Source: Pseudomonas sp.
Lineage (GTDB): Bacteria; Pseudomonadota; Gammaproteobacteria; Pseudomonadales; Pseudomonadaceae
Direction: 5' to 3'
NCBI RefSeq assembly: GCF_002796985.1
Contig: NZ_PEKX01000004.1
Location: forward strand, 342,438-406,437
Length of the DNA: 64,000 bases
This document shows, one piece after another, positions 33,820 to 43,800 of the stretch. The notes under the pieces are model-generated. The model searched no databases. It worked only from the letters and a program-made list of their open reading frames with translations, and had not been told where the DNA came from. The position numbers and the translations under genes are program-made. Numbering within the stretch: the stretch's first letter is position 1; each line of letters starts with the position of its first letter.

Positions 33820-34719
33820 TCAGTCGATGCCGGCCGCGAACAAGCCGCCGAGCCAATCGGAGAACACCCGCAGGCGCCGCGACATCTGCCGGCGCACCGG
33901 ATACAGCACGCTGACCGGCAGTGGCGGCGGCTGCCAGGCGCGCAGCACTTCCACCAGTTCGCCGCTGGCGAGGCCCTCACGCAGGTGGTAGCGCGGCGCC
34001 TGGATCATGCCGAAGCCGGCACGGCAGGCGGCGATATAGGCGTCGGCGTTGTTCACCGTGATCCGGCTGGGCAGCCGCTGGGTGCACAGCTGGCCGTCGA
34101 AGCGGAACTCCAGGTCGAAGATGCGCCCGCTGGATGCCGACTGATAGTCCACCGCCAAGTGCCCTTCGAGCTGTTCCGGGTGCTCGGGCAGGCCGAACTC
34201 CTGCACATAGGTGCGGCTCACGCAGGTCAGTTGCTCCAGCTCGGCGATGCGCCGACCGACCAGGCTGGAATCCGGCAGCTCGCCCGCGCGCAACACGCAA
34301 TCCACACCTTCGCGCACCAGGTCCACCTGGCGGTCATTCAGGCTCAGTTCCAGTTCGATCTGCGGGTAGCGCCGGCAGAACGCCGGCAATGCCGGGATCA
34401 CCACCAGCCGTCCCAGCGAGCTGGGCAGGTCGATGCGCAGCTTGCCGCGGGGGTTGTCGGGTGAGTCGGAGAAGCAGTTCTCGGCCTCCTCCAGGTCTTC
34501 CAGCAGGCGCACGCAGCGCTCGTAGTAAGCCTGGCCGTCGGCGGTGACGCTCACCTGCCGCGTGGTGCGGCGCAGCAGTTGCACGCCCAGGTGCGTCTCC
34601 AACTGCTGGATCAGCTGGGTCACGCTGGCGCGCGGCAGTTGCAGGCTGTCCGCCGCCTTGCCGAAGGCCTTGAGTTCGACGATGCGGGTGTAGACCTGCA
34701 TGGCCTGCAAGCGGTCCAT
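33820..34719 (-). CDS. LysR family regulator divergent from an aldo/keto reductase
   Basis: The 299-residue protein has an N-terminal winged HTH (MDRLQAMQVYTRIVELKAFGKAADSLQLPRASVTQLI) and a C-terminal effector domain of the PBP type (about 90-290). The DNA-binding segment with FGKAADSL belongs to the CrgA/DsdC-like branch that often controls an adjacent oxidoreductase. It diverges from the aldo/keto reductase gene across 116 bp and probably regulates it. Confidence 0.92.
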   Translation of the reverse strand: MDRLQAMQVYTRIVELKAFGKAADSLQLPRASVTQLIQQLETHLGVQLLRRTTRQVSVTADGQAYYERCVRLLEDLEEAENCFSDSPDNPRGKLRIDLPSSLGRLVVIPALPAFCRRYPQIELELSLNDRQVDLVREGVDCVLRAGELPDSSLVGRRIAELEQLTCVSRTYVQEFGLPEHPEQLEGHLAVDYQSASSGRIFDLEFRFDGQLCTQRLPSRITVNNADAYIAACRAGFGMIQAPRYHLREGLASGELVEVLRAWQPPPLPVSVLYPVRRQMSRRLRVFSDWLGGLFAAGID

Positions 34720-34835
34720 GGCGCACTCCGACTATTCATCCAGGCCGAATAGTTAAACCGCAATCTGCCGGTTTATCCATGCCCGGCAAACAACAAGAAT
34801 GGTCCTGCCCCTTTCCCCACCCCGGAGAATCCCGC

Positions 34836-35828
34836 ATGAAGACCCGTCGCCTGGGCTCGCAAGGCCCCGTCGTCTCTGCCATCGGCCTCGGCTGCATGGG
34901 CATGTCCGACTTCTACACCACCGGCAGCAACGAAGCCGAATCCATCGCCACCCTGCACCGTGCGCTGGAGCTGGGCGTCACCCTGCTCGACACCGCTGAC
35001 ATCTACGGCCCGCACACCAACGAGGAACTGCTCGGCCGCGCCCTGAAAGGCAAGCGCGAGCAGGTCTTCCTCGCCACCAAGTTCGGCATCGTGCGCACCC
35101 CGGACCAGCCGCAGGTGCGCGGCGCCAACGGCAGCCCGGAGTACATCCGCCAGGCCGTGGAAGGCAGCCTGAAACGGCTGGGCACCGACCACATCGACCT
35201 CTACTACCAGCACCGCGTCGACCCCAGGGTGCCCATCGAGGAAACCGTCGGCGCCCTGGCCGAGCTGGTGAAGGCCGGCAAGGTGCGTTACCTGGGTCTG
35301 AGTGAAGCCTCAGCGGATACGCTGGAGCGCGCGCACCAGGTCCACCCGATCACCGCGCTGCAGAGCGAGTATTCGCTGTGGACCCGCGACCCGGAGGAGA
35401 ACGGCGTGCTGGCTGCCTGCGAACGCCTGGGTGTCGGCTTCGTGCCCTACAGCCCGCTGGGCCGCGGCTTCCTCACCGGCGCGCTGAAGAGCCCGGATGA
35501 TTTCGCCGAGGACGACTACCGGCGCTCCAGCCCGCGCTTCACCGGGGACAACTTTGCGAAGAACCTGCAGTTGGTGGACAAGGTCGCCGAGCTGGCCGCC
35601 ACCCGCGGAGTGAAGCCCTCGCAACTGGCGCTGGCCTGGGTGCTGGCCCAGGGCGAGCACCTGGTGCCGATCCCCGGCACCAAGCAGCGCAAATACCTGG
35701 AAGAGAATGTCGCCGCCGTGGATCTGGCGCTGACGAAGGCGGAGCTGCTGGAGCTGGACGCGATCTTCCCGACCGGCGCAGCCGCCGGCGGGCGCTACAG
35801 CGAACAGGTGATGGCGCTGATCCAGTAA
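34836..35828 (+). CDS. Aldo/keto reductase (NADPH-dependent)
   Basis: This 330-residue TIM-barrel protein has the AKR catalytic tetrad: Asp52, Tyr57 (LDTADIYG), Lys82 (LATKFG) and His126 (YYQHRVD). The C-terminal cofactor segment IPGTKQRKYLEENV favours NADPH. It is of the AKR11/AKR13 YghZ-like type and reduces aldehydes or ketones. The chosen ATG follows a CGGAGA site; the upstream frame is open but lacks a signal. Confidence 0.92.
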   Translation: MKTRRLGSQGPVVSAIGLGCMGMSDFYTTGSNEAESIATLHRALELGVTLLDTADIYGPHTNEELLGRALKGKREQVFLATKFGIVRTPDQPQVRGANGSPEYIRQAVEGSLKRLGTDHIDLYYQHRVDPRVPIEETVGALAELVKAGKVRYLGLSEASADTLERAHQVHPITALQSEYSLWTRDPEENGVLAACERLGVGFVPYSPLGRGFLTGALKSPDDFAEDDYRRSSPRFTGDNFAKNLQLVDKVAELAATRGVKPSQLALAWVLAQGEHLVPIPGTKQRKYLEENVAAVDLALTKAELLELDAIFPTGAAAGGRYSEQVMALIQ

Positions 35829-35895
35829 AAGCTCTGCACCGGGGCTCCGGTGGACGCTCGCAGCGGTTATGCTGACGGGGTCCACCGGAGGCTTC

Positions 35896-36363
35896 ATGCG
35901 ATTCGTTCCCGCCGCACTGCTCGTACTTTCCTTCCTGCCCCTCGCCGCCCACGCGGACGAGGAATGCCAGGTGACGGCCGTGTTCAGCGGCGACCAGTTG
36001 ACCTGTCAGCGCGCGGACGGCAGCGACACCACCATCCACCTGCGCGGCATCACCGCCCCGGAGCTGGAGCAACCCTTCGGCCAGCGCTCCCGCGCCGCCC
36101 TGGTGCAGCTCGCCCTGGGCAAGAGCGCCACGCTCAAGCACGCCGAGCAGCAATCCGACGGCAGCCTGCGCGCAGCAGTCTGGGTTACCCCGGCGGAGTG
36201 CCCGAACTGCGGTCATACCCTGGATATCGGTCGCGCGCAGTTGAGCATCGGCCTGGCGCGCTGGCGGCAGAGCGACGCGCAGACGCCCGAGGAAGTCGGC
36301 CAGTATCAGTTCGAGGAACACGAAGCGAAAGCGCGTCGCACCAACCTCTGGCGCGAGCCCTGA
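35896..36363 (+). CDS. Secreted SNase-like (thermonuclease-fold) protein
   Basis: This 155-residue protein has a Sec signal peptide (cleaved after AAHA, residue 19) and a staphylococcal-nuclease-like OB domain. It has the metal-binding region VFSGDQLTC, then LRGITAPELEQPFGQRSR with the first catalytic Arg and Glu, and a C-terminal FEEHEAKARRTNLWREP that is typical of the family. Two cysteines in PAECPNCG may form a small loop. It may degrade nucleic acids in the periplasm or have lost activity; the third catalytic Arg is not certain. GGAGG lies 5 nt upstream of the ATG. Confidence 0.85.
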   Translation: MRFVPAALLVLSFLPLAAHADEECQVTAVFSGDQLTCQRADGSDTTIHLRGITAPELEQPFGQRSRAALVQLALGKSATLKHAEQQSDGSLRAAVWVTPAECPNCGHTLDIGRAQLSIGLARWRQSDAQTPEEVGQYQFEEHEAKARRTNLWREP

Positions 36364-36375
36364 GCTCAAATACGC

Positions 36376-37182
36376 TCAGTTGCTGACGTAGTGCTGCAGG
36401 ATGCGCCGGTCCTCGCCCTCGTCCACCAGCGTCTTGAACGTCTGTGCATAGCGACGGACGAAATCCTCGTCCTGGGTGCGCTTGCTGAAGGCGACTTCCG
36501 CCGACTCCGCTGACACCACCACGCCCGTGGGTACGATGCGCTTGGCCAGGCCCAGTTGCTGCAGTTCGTACTGGCCGCTGTGCTCGTCGGCAATGATGCC
36601 GTCGATGCGACCCTTGTCGACCATGTGCCAGAGGTTGCTGCGGCTGGGGTTGAAGAACACCCGCGCGGCGTAATCCGGATCGGCCATCAGCTGGCGGTAG
36701 GGTTCGCCATAGGACACGTCGATCTGCGCGCCGAGGCGGAAGTCGCTGCCGGGCAAATCGGCAAGCTGCTGCAGGCTGTCGCGCTGGGGCAGGCCGCGAC
36801 GGACGAAGAGGATATTGCGCGAGGGCGGCAGCACGGTGCCGGAGAACCAGGCGTAGACCTCGCGTTCGGGATTGCGGAAGGCACCGGGCAGCACGTCAAG
36901 GCGGCCCAGTTCCAGCTCCTTGAGTGCCCGCGCCCAGGGCAGCTTGACCATTCGCACCTGGCAACCGAGACGTTCCAGCACTTCCCGGTTCAGCTCGACG
37001 TAGAGGCCGCCGACACTGCCATTGGGCAGTTGCATGCTGAAGGGCGGGTCGTCATCCCAGCGCAGGGTCTTTTCACAGGCGGCCAGCGGCAGGCTGGCCA
37101 GCACCAGGCTCAACAGGGCCAGGCGCTTGAGGCGCACATGCGGGAACAACGGCAGGCGAAGGGCTTGCGACGGCAAGTTCAC
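36376..37182 (-). CDS. Periplasmic solute-binding lipoprotein (SBP_bac_3-like)
   Basis: The 268-residue product has a lipobox LAAC (Cys36), and a mature domain like extracellular solute-binding family 3: MQLPNGSVGGLYVELNREVLERLGCQ, PWARALKELELGRLDVLPGAFRNPER, FNPSRSNLWHMVDKGRIDGIIAD. These bind amino acids or similar small ligands. There is no permease or ATPase gene beside it, so it may be an orphan receptor rather than part of a transporter. It converges on the SNase gene with 12 bp between them. Confidence 0.82.
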   Translation of the reverse strand: MNLPSQALRLPLFPHVRLKRLALLSLVLASLPLAACEKTLRWDDDPPFSMQLPNGSVGGLYVELNREVLERLGCQVRMVKLPWARALKELELGRLDVLPGAFRNPEREVYAWFSGTVLPPSRNILFVRRGLPQRDSLQQLADLPGSDFRLGAQIDVSYGEPYRQLMADPDYAARVFFNPSRSNLWHMVDKGRIDGIIADEHSGQYELQQLGLAKRIVPTGVVVSAESAEVAFSKRTQDEDFVRRYAQTFKTLVDEGEDRRILQHYVSN

Positions 37183-37492
37183 GACTCACAGCGGGAGAAG
37201 ACGGATGACCGGAGTGTATTGAACAGGACGCCCGTGTTACCAGCGGCAAGTGAATCCACTGGCGAGAACGGGCCGCCGCGCCCTCCCGGAAGGGATGTCG
37301 GCGTCGCTGATCCTGGCGCGGTGGCGCCAGCGAAGTCGGGTTTCGGTCCCGCGCGACCAACACTAGAAAATGGAGTAGGACATCAGGGATTTTTCCTACA
37401 CCACCCGAACAACAGCCTCCCTAGACTGCCGCGAACTCACCGCCGGGCGCGGTGATAGCGCGAACGACTCCAGCAGATAAAGGAGACTGACA
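37183..37492. promoter_or_regulatory. Upstream region of the DUF4440-like gene with an inverted TAGGA motif
   Basis: This gap of 310 bases has no gene. GTAGGA (37375-37380) and TCCTAC (37394-37399) form an inverted repeat with 13 bases between, the right half lying in GATTTTTCCTACACC. A further 7-bp hairpin TCACCGC/GCGGTGA is at 37437-37455, and CTAGACT (about 37431) could be a -10. The inverted motif may be the site of a NarL/LuxR-type or similar regulator. Confidence 0.4.
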
Positions 37493-37918
37493 GTGAAAAT
37501 GCTTCGATCCATCGGCCTTGCCCTGCTCGTGGCGGGTGGCCTGGTCAGCACGGCCTGGGCCAACAGCGACGAGGAACAGATCCTGACCCTTGAACAACAG
37601 TGGGTGGATGCCAGCGCCAAAGGAGACAGTGCATTCATTCGTCACCTGCTTGACGATGCCTTCGTCAACATCAATGTCCAGGGCGTTATCCGTGACAAGA
37701 GCACCGTGCTCAGTGCCAGGCCCCTTCCAGCCGGCGCCAGCCAGACCCTGTCCGGGCTCATCGTCCGGCTGCACGGTGACATGGCCGTGGTGACCGGCAC
37801 CAACACAGTACATATGGACATATCGGCGAGCCCCGTGGCGGTGGTCTTCACCGATGTCTACAGCAAACACAACGGGCAATGGCACGCGATTTCGTCCCAG
37901 GAAACCATCCGCCCCTGA
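37493..37918 (+). CDS. Secreted DUF4440 / NTF2-like protein
   Basis: This 141-residue protein has a Sec signal peptide (cleaved near WANS, residue 24) and an NTF2-like cone fold typical of DUF4440/SnoaL-like proteins: EEQILTLEQQWVDASAKGD, DDAFVNINVQG and VVFTDVYSKHNGQWHAISSQET. The start is GTG with AAGGAG 7 nt upstream. Such small periplasmic domains usually bind or convert an unidentified ligand. Confidence 0.82.
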   Translation: MKMLRSIGLALLVAGGLVSTAWANSDEEQILTLEQQWVDASAKGDSAFIRHLLDDAFVNINVQGVIRDKSTVLSARPLPAGASQTLSGLIVRLHGDMAVVTGTNTVHMDISASPVAVVFTDVYSKHNGQWHAISSQETIRP

Positions 37919-37949
37919 GCCACTGTCGCCTCTCGCCGGCTGGCCCGCG

Positions 37950-40667
37950 TCATTGCCAGCCGTAGCGCCGGGTGAACCAGCCCTTCACCGCCTGGGTCAG
38001 CGCCATGTAGCCCAGCAGGATCGCCGCCAGCCAAGGCCAGTAACCCAGCGGCAGTGCCTCCATGCGGAACGAATGCGCCAGCGGCCCCATGGGCAGGAAG
38101 ATCGCCACCGCGACGATCGCCAGGGTCATACCCAGCAGCGGCCAGGCGGCGCGGCTCTGCAGGAAGGGAATGCGCCGGGTGCGGATCATGTGCACCACCA
38201 GCAGTTGCGAGATCAGCCCCTCGACGAACCAGCCGGACTGGAACAGCGTCTGCTGCGCCGGAGAATTTGCGCCGAACACGTGCCAGAGCACGAGGAAGGT
38301 GGCGATGTCGAAGATCGAACTGATCGGCCCGAAGAACACCATGAAGCGCCCCAGGCCGTCCGGGTTCCACTGCTGCGGCTGGCGCAGCAGCTCGTCGTCG
38401 ACGTGGTCGAAGGGAATGGCGATCTGCGACAGGTCATAGAGCAGGTTCTGCACCAGCAGTTGCAGCGGCAGCATCGGCAGGAAGGGAATGAAGGCGCTGG
38501 CCACCAGCACGCTGAACACGTTGCCGAAGTTGGAGCTGGCGGTCATGCGGATGTACTTGAGCATGTTGGCGAAGGTACGGCGCCCTTCGATCACGCCCTC
38601 CTCCAGGACCATCAGGCTTTTTTCCAGGAGGATCAGGTCAGCGGCCTCTTTGGCGATGTCCACCGCCGAATCCACCGAGATGCCGATATCCGCCGTGCGC
38701 AGCGCCGGTGCGTCGTTGATGCCGTCACCGAGGAAGCCGACCACATGCCCGCGCTCGCGCAGCACGCGCACCAGGCGCTCCTTGTGGCTGGGGGTGAGCT
38801 TGGCGAACAGCGTGGTGCGTTCGGCCAGTTCGCCCAGCACGGCATCGTCCAGCTCGTCCAGCTGCGGGCCGAGCAGCACGCCTTCGACCACCAGCCCTAC
38901 ATCACGGCAGACCTTCAGGCTCACCCGTTCGTTATCGCCGGTCAGCACCTTCACCGCCACGCCGTTCTCCGCCAGGGCGCGCAGGGCCGGCGCGGTGGTT
39001 TCCTTGGGCGGATCGAGGAAGGCGATGTAGCCAGCGAGGCACAGCCCGCTTTCGTCTGCCACGCCGTAGATGTCGCGGGTGGGTGGCAGCTCGCGGGTGG
39101 CCACGGCGACCACCCGCAGGCCTTCCTGGTTGAGCCCGTCGGCCACCGCACGGATGCTCTCCAGGCGCGCGCCGGTCAGCGGCTCGATGCCCCCGGCAGT
39201 CTCTACTGTTTCGCAGACCGCCAGCACCTCTTCCAGCGCGCCCTTGCAGATCAGCAGGTGGTTGTCCTCGCGTTCGCTGACCACCACCGACATGCGCCGG
39301 CGGGCGAAGTCGAAGGGAATCTCGTCGAGCTTGCGGAAACGGCTGTCCACCTTCAGTGCATGGCGCAATTCGACGTGTTCGAGCACCGCGACATCCAGCA
39401 GGTTCTTCAGGCCGGTCTGGTAGTGGCTGTTGAGGAAGGCCAGTTGCAGCACACGGTCCTGCACCTGGCCGAAGGCGTCGGTGTGGCGCTCGAGGACGAT
39501 GCGGTCCTGGGTCAGGGTGCCGGTCTTGTCGGTGCAGAGGATGTCCATCGCGCCGAAGTTCTGGATGGCGTCCAGGCGCTTGACGATCACCTTGCGGCGG
39601 CTGAGCACCACCGCGCCCTTGGCCAGGGTCGAGGTGACGATCATCGGGAGCATTTCCGGGGTCAGGCCGACGGCGATGGACAGCGCGAACAATGACGCCT
39701 CCAGCCAATCGCCCTTGGTGAAGCCGTTGATCAGCAGCACCACCGGCGCCATCACCAGCATGAAGCGGATCAGCAGCCAGCTGACGCGGTTGACGCCGGT
39801 CTGGAAGGCCGTCGGCGTCGGGTCGCTGGCGATCACCCGCTCGGCGAGGGAGCCGAAGTAGGTGCGCGTACCCGTGCCGATCACCACGGCCAGGGCAGAG
39901 CCGCTGACCACCGTGGTGCCCATGAAGCACAGGCTGTCGCGCTCCAGCGGATTACCCTGACGGGCGTCGCGCAGCTGGGCGAATTTCTCCACCGGCAGGG
40001 ATTCCCCTGTGAGCGCGGCCTGGCCGACGAACAGGTCCTTGGCGCTGAGCAGGCGCACATCCGCCGGCACCATGTCGCCGGCCGACAGCCACAGCACATC
40101 GCCCGGCACCAGTTCTCGGATCGGCACTTCCACCCGCAACGCGGGGCCATCACCTTCGGCGCTGCGGAACACCGTGGCGGTGTTGCTGACCATCGCCTTG
40201 AGCTTCTCGGCGGCGCGGTTGGAGCGCTTCTCCTGGATAAAGCGCAGCAGCGTGGAAATACCCACCATGCTGCCGATCACCACGGCGGCCTCGACGTCCT
40301 CGGTGAACCAGGAAATGGTCGCCAGCACAGTGAGCAGCAGGTTGAAGGGATTGCAGTAGCAGTACCACAGGTGCATCCAGGCGCTGATTGGCCGGTCCTG
40401 GTCCACCTCGTTCAACCCGTCGCGCTGGCGGCGCTCTTGCGCCTCGCTCTCGCTCAGGCCTTCACGCCGGCTTTCCAGGCGTTCCAGCACCGAGGCCGGC
40501 TCCAACGCGGACCACTCCAGCAGGACCGAAGTCAGCGCATTGGGCGCCTTGCGCCCGGCGGCGGAGCCACGCAGCAGGTCGCGCGCGGCCAACCGGCGCA
40601 GTTGACGGGCCGGGAAGCCCTTGTTGATGAATTCGAGCAGGTGGGTCCTGATGAGGTCCAGGCGCAT
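37950..40667 (-). CDS. mgtA: Magnesium-translocating P-type ATPase MgtA
   Basis: The 905-residue protein is a complete P3B-type ATPase: the N-terminal cytosolic region (1-105), TGES actuator loop near residue 220, phosphorylation motif DKTGT (Asp380), hinge GDGINDAPAL, and about ten membrane helices. It imports Mg2+ across the inner membrane. The ATG of MRLDLIRTH is chosen because AAGGGGAAAG stands 6-15 nt upstream. No mgtC, phoPQ or corA gene lies beside it. I did not recognise a leader riboswitch in the 200 bases upstream. Confidence 0.93.
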   Translation of the reverse strand: MRLDLIRTHLLEFINKGFPARQLRRLAARDLLRGSAAGRKAPNALTSVLLEWSALEPASVLERLESRREGLSESEAQERRQRDGLNEVDQDRPISAWMHLWYCYCNPFNLLLTVLATISWFTEDVEAAVVIGSMVGISTLLRFIQEKRSNRAAEKLKAMVSNTATVFRSAEGDGPALRVEVPIRELVPGDVLWLSAGDMVPADVRLLSAKDLFVGQAALTGESLPVEKFAQLRDARQGNPLERDSLCFMGTTVVSGSALAVVIGTGTRTYFGSLAERVIASDPTPTAFQTGVNRVSWLLIRFMLVMAPVVLLINGFTKGDWLEASLFALSIAVGLTPEMLPMIVTSTLAKGAVVLSRRKVIVKRLDAIQNFGAMDILCTDKTGTLTQDRIVLERHTDAFGQVQDRVLQLAFLNSHYQTGLKNLLDVAVLEHVELRHALKVDSRFRKLDEIPFDFARRRMSVVVSEREDNHLLICKGALEEVLAVCETVETAGGIEPLTGARLESIRAVADGLNQEGLRVVAVATRELPPTRDIYGVADESGLCLAGYIAFLDPPKETTAPALRALAENGVAVKVLTGDNERVSLKVCRDVGLVVEGVLLGPQLDELDDAVLGELAERTTLFAKLTPSHKERLVRVLRERGHVVGFLGDGINDAPALRTADIGISVDSAVDIAKEAADLILLEKSLMVLEEGVIEGRRTFANMLKYIRMTASSNFGNVFSVLVASAFIPFLPMLPLQLLVQNLLYDLSQIAIPFDHVDDELLRQPQQWNPDGLGRFMVFFGPISSIFDIATFLVLWHVFGANSPAQQTLFQSGWFVEGLISQLLVVHMIRTRRIPFLQSRAAWPLLGMTLAIVAVAIFLPMGPLAHSFRMEALPLGYWPWLAAILLGYMALTQAVKGWFTRRYGWQ

Positions 40668-40829
40668 GATGACTTTCCCCTTGTGCGCACATCGTCCGGC
40701 GGCGGGGGGAGTCTGTGCCGAGTACCTTAAGGCGCCATGAAGGCTGGCGCAGCGCCAGGGGCGGCATGTCTGCAGAGATCGTAAAGCGCATAGCGCCTCA
40801 GGCGTCATGCACGGCTGCGGCGGATAACG

Positions 40830-40855
40830 AGGTTCGCGGGCAAGCTCGCTCCCAC
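40830..40855. repeat. Single REP element between mgtA and tamB
   Basis: GGTTCGCGGGCAAGCTCGCTCC matches the TTCGCGAGCAAGCTCGCTCC family with one G for A change. It lies between mgtA and the convergently placed tamB end; no inverted partner is visible. Confidence 0.65.
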
Positions 40856-40871
40856 GAAAAGCACGACCGCC

Positions 40872-43800
40872 TCAGAAGTCGCGCTTGTAGAAGATGTCCA
40901 ACGAGCTGGCCAGGCCGCTGGCGGCCTCCAGGTAGACCTTCTTGCTCAGCAGGTAGCGCAGCGCGATGGTATTGGCCGGCTCGAACACACCCACGCCATA
41001 ACGCAGGCTGAGGCGGTCGGAGAGCTGGCCGCTGGCGACCACGCTGGTGCTGTTGCCGGTGCCTTCGGTGTCCAGTTGGAAATCCTGAATACCCAGGCGC
41101 TGGGCCACCTCGCCGGTGAGCGGCGCGCTACCGGCAAGGCCAAGCGCCAGGGCCGCTTCGCCAAGCATGTTGCTGTCTTCGCCGCTGGACATCGGCCGGC
41201 CCAGCACCAGGTAGGACAGCGCCTGTTGCTGGCTCATGGCGGGCTCGGAGAACACCTCGCTGCGCGGCTGCTCGGCGTTGCCGGTCAGGCGCAGGCCGGC
41301 GACCACGTCGTCGACCTTGCGGATCGCCTCGACGTCGAGGAACGGCTGGTCGATGGGCCCGGCGAACAGCAGGCGCGCACGACGGATGGTCAGCTTCTGG
41401 CCGTAGGCGCGGTAGCGGCCGTTGTTCAGGCGCAGCTCGCCACGGGTATCCAGGTTGTCACCAATGTGCACCTGCCCCGCCAGTTCCGCGTTCAGGCCGA
41501 AGCCGCTGAAGGTCAGCTTGTCGCTACCCACGCTGACGTCGATGTCCATGTTCAGCGCCAGGGCGCTTTTCGGCTCCTGCTTCGCGCCCACGATCACAGT
41601 GTCGTCGGACACCTTGACCGTGGACGGCGGCAGCTGGCGAAGGATGATGGCGCCGCGCGGCACCTGCACCGAGCCGGAAATCGCGAGTTTTTCACCGACC
41701 ATCTGCACGGCGAGGTCCGGTTCGACTTCGAGGTTGGCGTAGGGCTCCACGGTCACCGGCAGGCGGTTGCCATGCAGCTTCACGTCGACATCCAGGCCGC
41801 TGGCCCAGGCGATGCGCCCGGACAGGCTGCCGTTGCCATGCTCTCCGGCCTTCCAGTCACCGCTCAGGTCGACCTGCTCGCCGGCGATTCGCGCCGTGAC
41901 CTGCAAGCGCTCGAAACGGGTCGGCAGGTCGCCACCGGAGATTTCACCGTCATTCAGGCGCAACTCGCCATCCACCCGTGGCGCCAGCAGCCCACCGGAG
42001 ATCTGCCCGCTGCCATTGAGCTGACCCTTGAGGGTTTCCACCATCGGCGCGAACGGCCGGGCAATGGCAATATCCAGTCCCTTGAGACTGAAAGTGCCGT
42101 TCACCGGCTTGGTTTTCGGCCGTGGGTCGAGCTGGACCTGGGCCTGCAGGCTGCCGAGCTTGTCGCCGAGGAACTGCAGGCTGGTGTCGATGCGCCGGGG
42201 CGTCAGGCGGCTCTCCAGTTGCAGGCGCTGGTAGGGAAAATCGACCCACTCCTCCTGCTCCTTGATGCGCAGGGTGCCGTTGTTGGCGTTGATCAGGATG
42301 GAACCGTTGGGGCCGCTGGCGGGCAGGTCGAGTTGCACGTCGCCATCGAGCTTGCCCTTCCAGGCAAAGTCCTCGGGCAGCCAGCGCGCCAGGCTGTCCA
42401 ACGGGAATTCGCGCAGGTGCAGGCGCAGCCGCGGGTCGGGCATCAGCCGCTGGTCTTCCATGCACAGGCTGGCCGGCCCGGACGCCCAACAATGGGCGCC
42501 GAGGTTGATGCGCCCGTCCGCCAGCCGCTCCAGGCGTGCCGGCTGTTGCAGGCGCCAGTCCTGGCCGCCGCTCTGGATGTCACCTTTTACCAGACGCCCG
42601 CGCCAGTCCTTGCCGTTCCAGTTACCGTCCAGGCCGAGGTCGAGCACTACCGGCTTGCCCTGCAGGTTCAGGGCGAGCTGCTGGCGCTTGAGGTCGCCGC
42701 TGCCGTCCAGCTTGAGCACGCCAAAATCCGTGTCGCCGCTGTGCAGCCCCTGGGCTGTCAGGTTTACCCGGCCGCGCTGGGCGGCGTCGAGGGAGGCAGT
42801 CAGGTCCAGCGTGCGCAGGCCCTGGTCGGCGTAGGCGACGCGCTGGCCGTCGAGCTTCAGTTGCCCTTGCGGCGCCTGCAGCGTGCCAGCCAGGTCGAGC
42901 TGGCCATTGAGACGACCGAACAGTTGCGGCCACAGTTGGCCGAGTCGATTCAAGGCGATGTCGAGGCGACCGGACAGCCGCTGGTCCAGCGTGGCCTGGC
43001 CGCTGATGCGGTTGTCGCCCAGTTGCAGCGCCAGGCCTTCGACCTTCCACGCCTGCCCCGCCGCCGTGGCATTGGCCCTGAAGGTGGCCGGCTGGCCGCG
43101 CAGGCGGCCCTGCAGGTCGAGGTTGGCATCGAGGTTCAGCGCCTCACCCTTGAGCGAGCCCTTGCTGCGCAGCGGCCCGCCGAGGCGGCCGGGCATTTCC
43201 TCCAGCCAATAGGCCGGGTCGAGGTCGGACAGGTCGAGCGCTGCGTCCCAGCTCACCACGTCGGCGAAACCGACCTTCAGGTGCCCTTCGGCCTTGCCCT
43301 GCCCCGCCACCAGTTTCAGCGACGGCAGGAAGACTTCCGCAAGGTTGCCCGACACTGGGCTGGCCAGGGTGAAATCGCCAGCCGGCCCCTTGAAGGCGCC
43401 GTCGAAGTTGCCCAGGTAAGCGCCGTCGCTGTAGCTCACTTCGGCCTTGAAGGTGTGCACGCTCACCGGCGGCTCGTCGACTTCCGGGTACAGGCGGCGC
43501 CAGGGGAAGTCCAGCCAGTCGAGTTGGGCGTTGGCGGCGAAGGCGTCCTTCCAGTCGAGGCGGCCGGTCAGTGCCACGCGCTGGTCCTTGGCGGCACTCA
43601 GGTCGAGCGCGGCGATGTCCGCGCCCTCGGCGTCGACGCGGCCGCGCAGGGTCAGCACCACCGGGCTTTCCACGGCGGGCAGCAGCGCGGCACCGGCCAG
43701 CTGGTAGCCGTCCTTGAGGTTGCCGCTGGCGGTCAGGCGCAGCTGGTTCAGCGTCAGGGTGTCGGGCAGCGAGGCATCCGCCTTGAAGCCGTCGGCGGTG

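Noticed and set aside
33820..35828. LysR / aldo-keto reductase pair as something unusual
   Set aside because: This is a common divergent arrangement with intact motifs and no odd features.
40668..40871. Mg2+-sensing leader of mgtA
   Set aside because: The gap contains a REP element and no proline-rich leader peptide or matching stem pair that I can identify.
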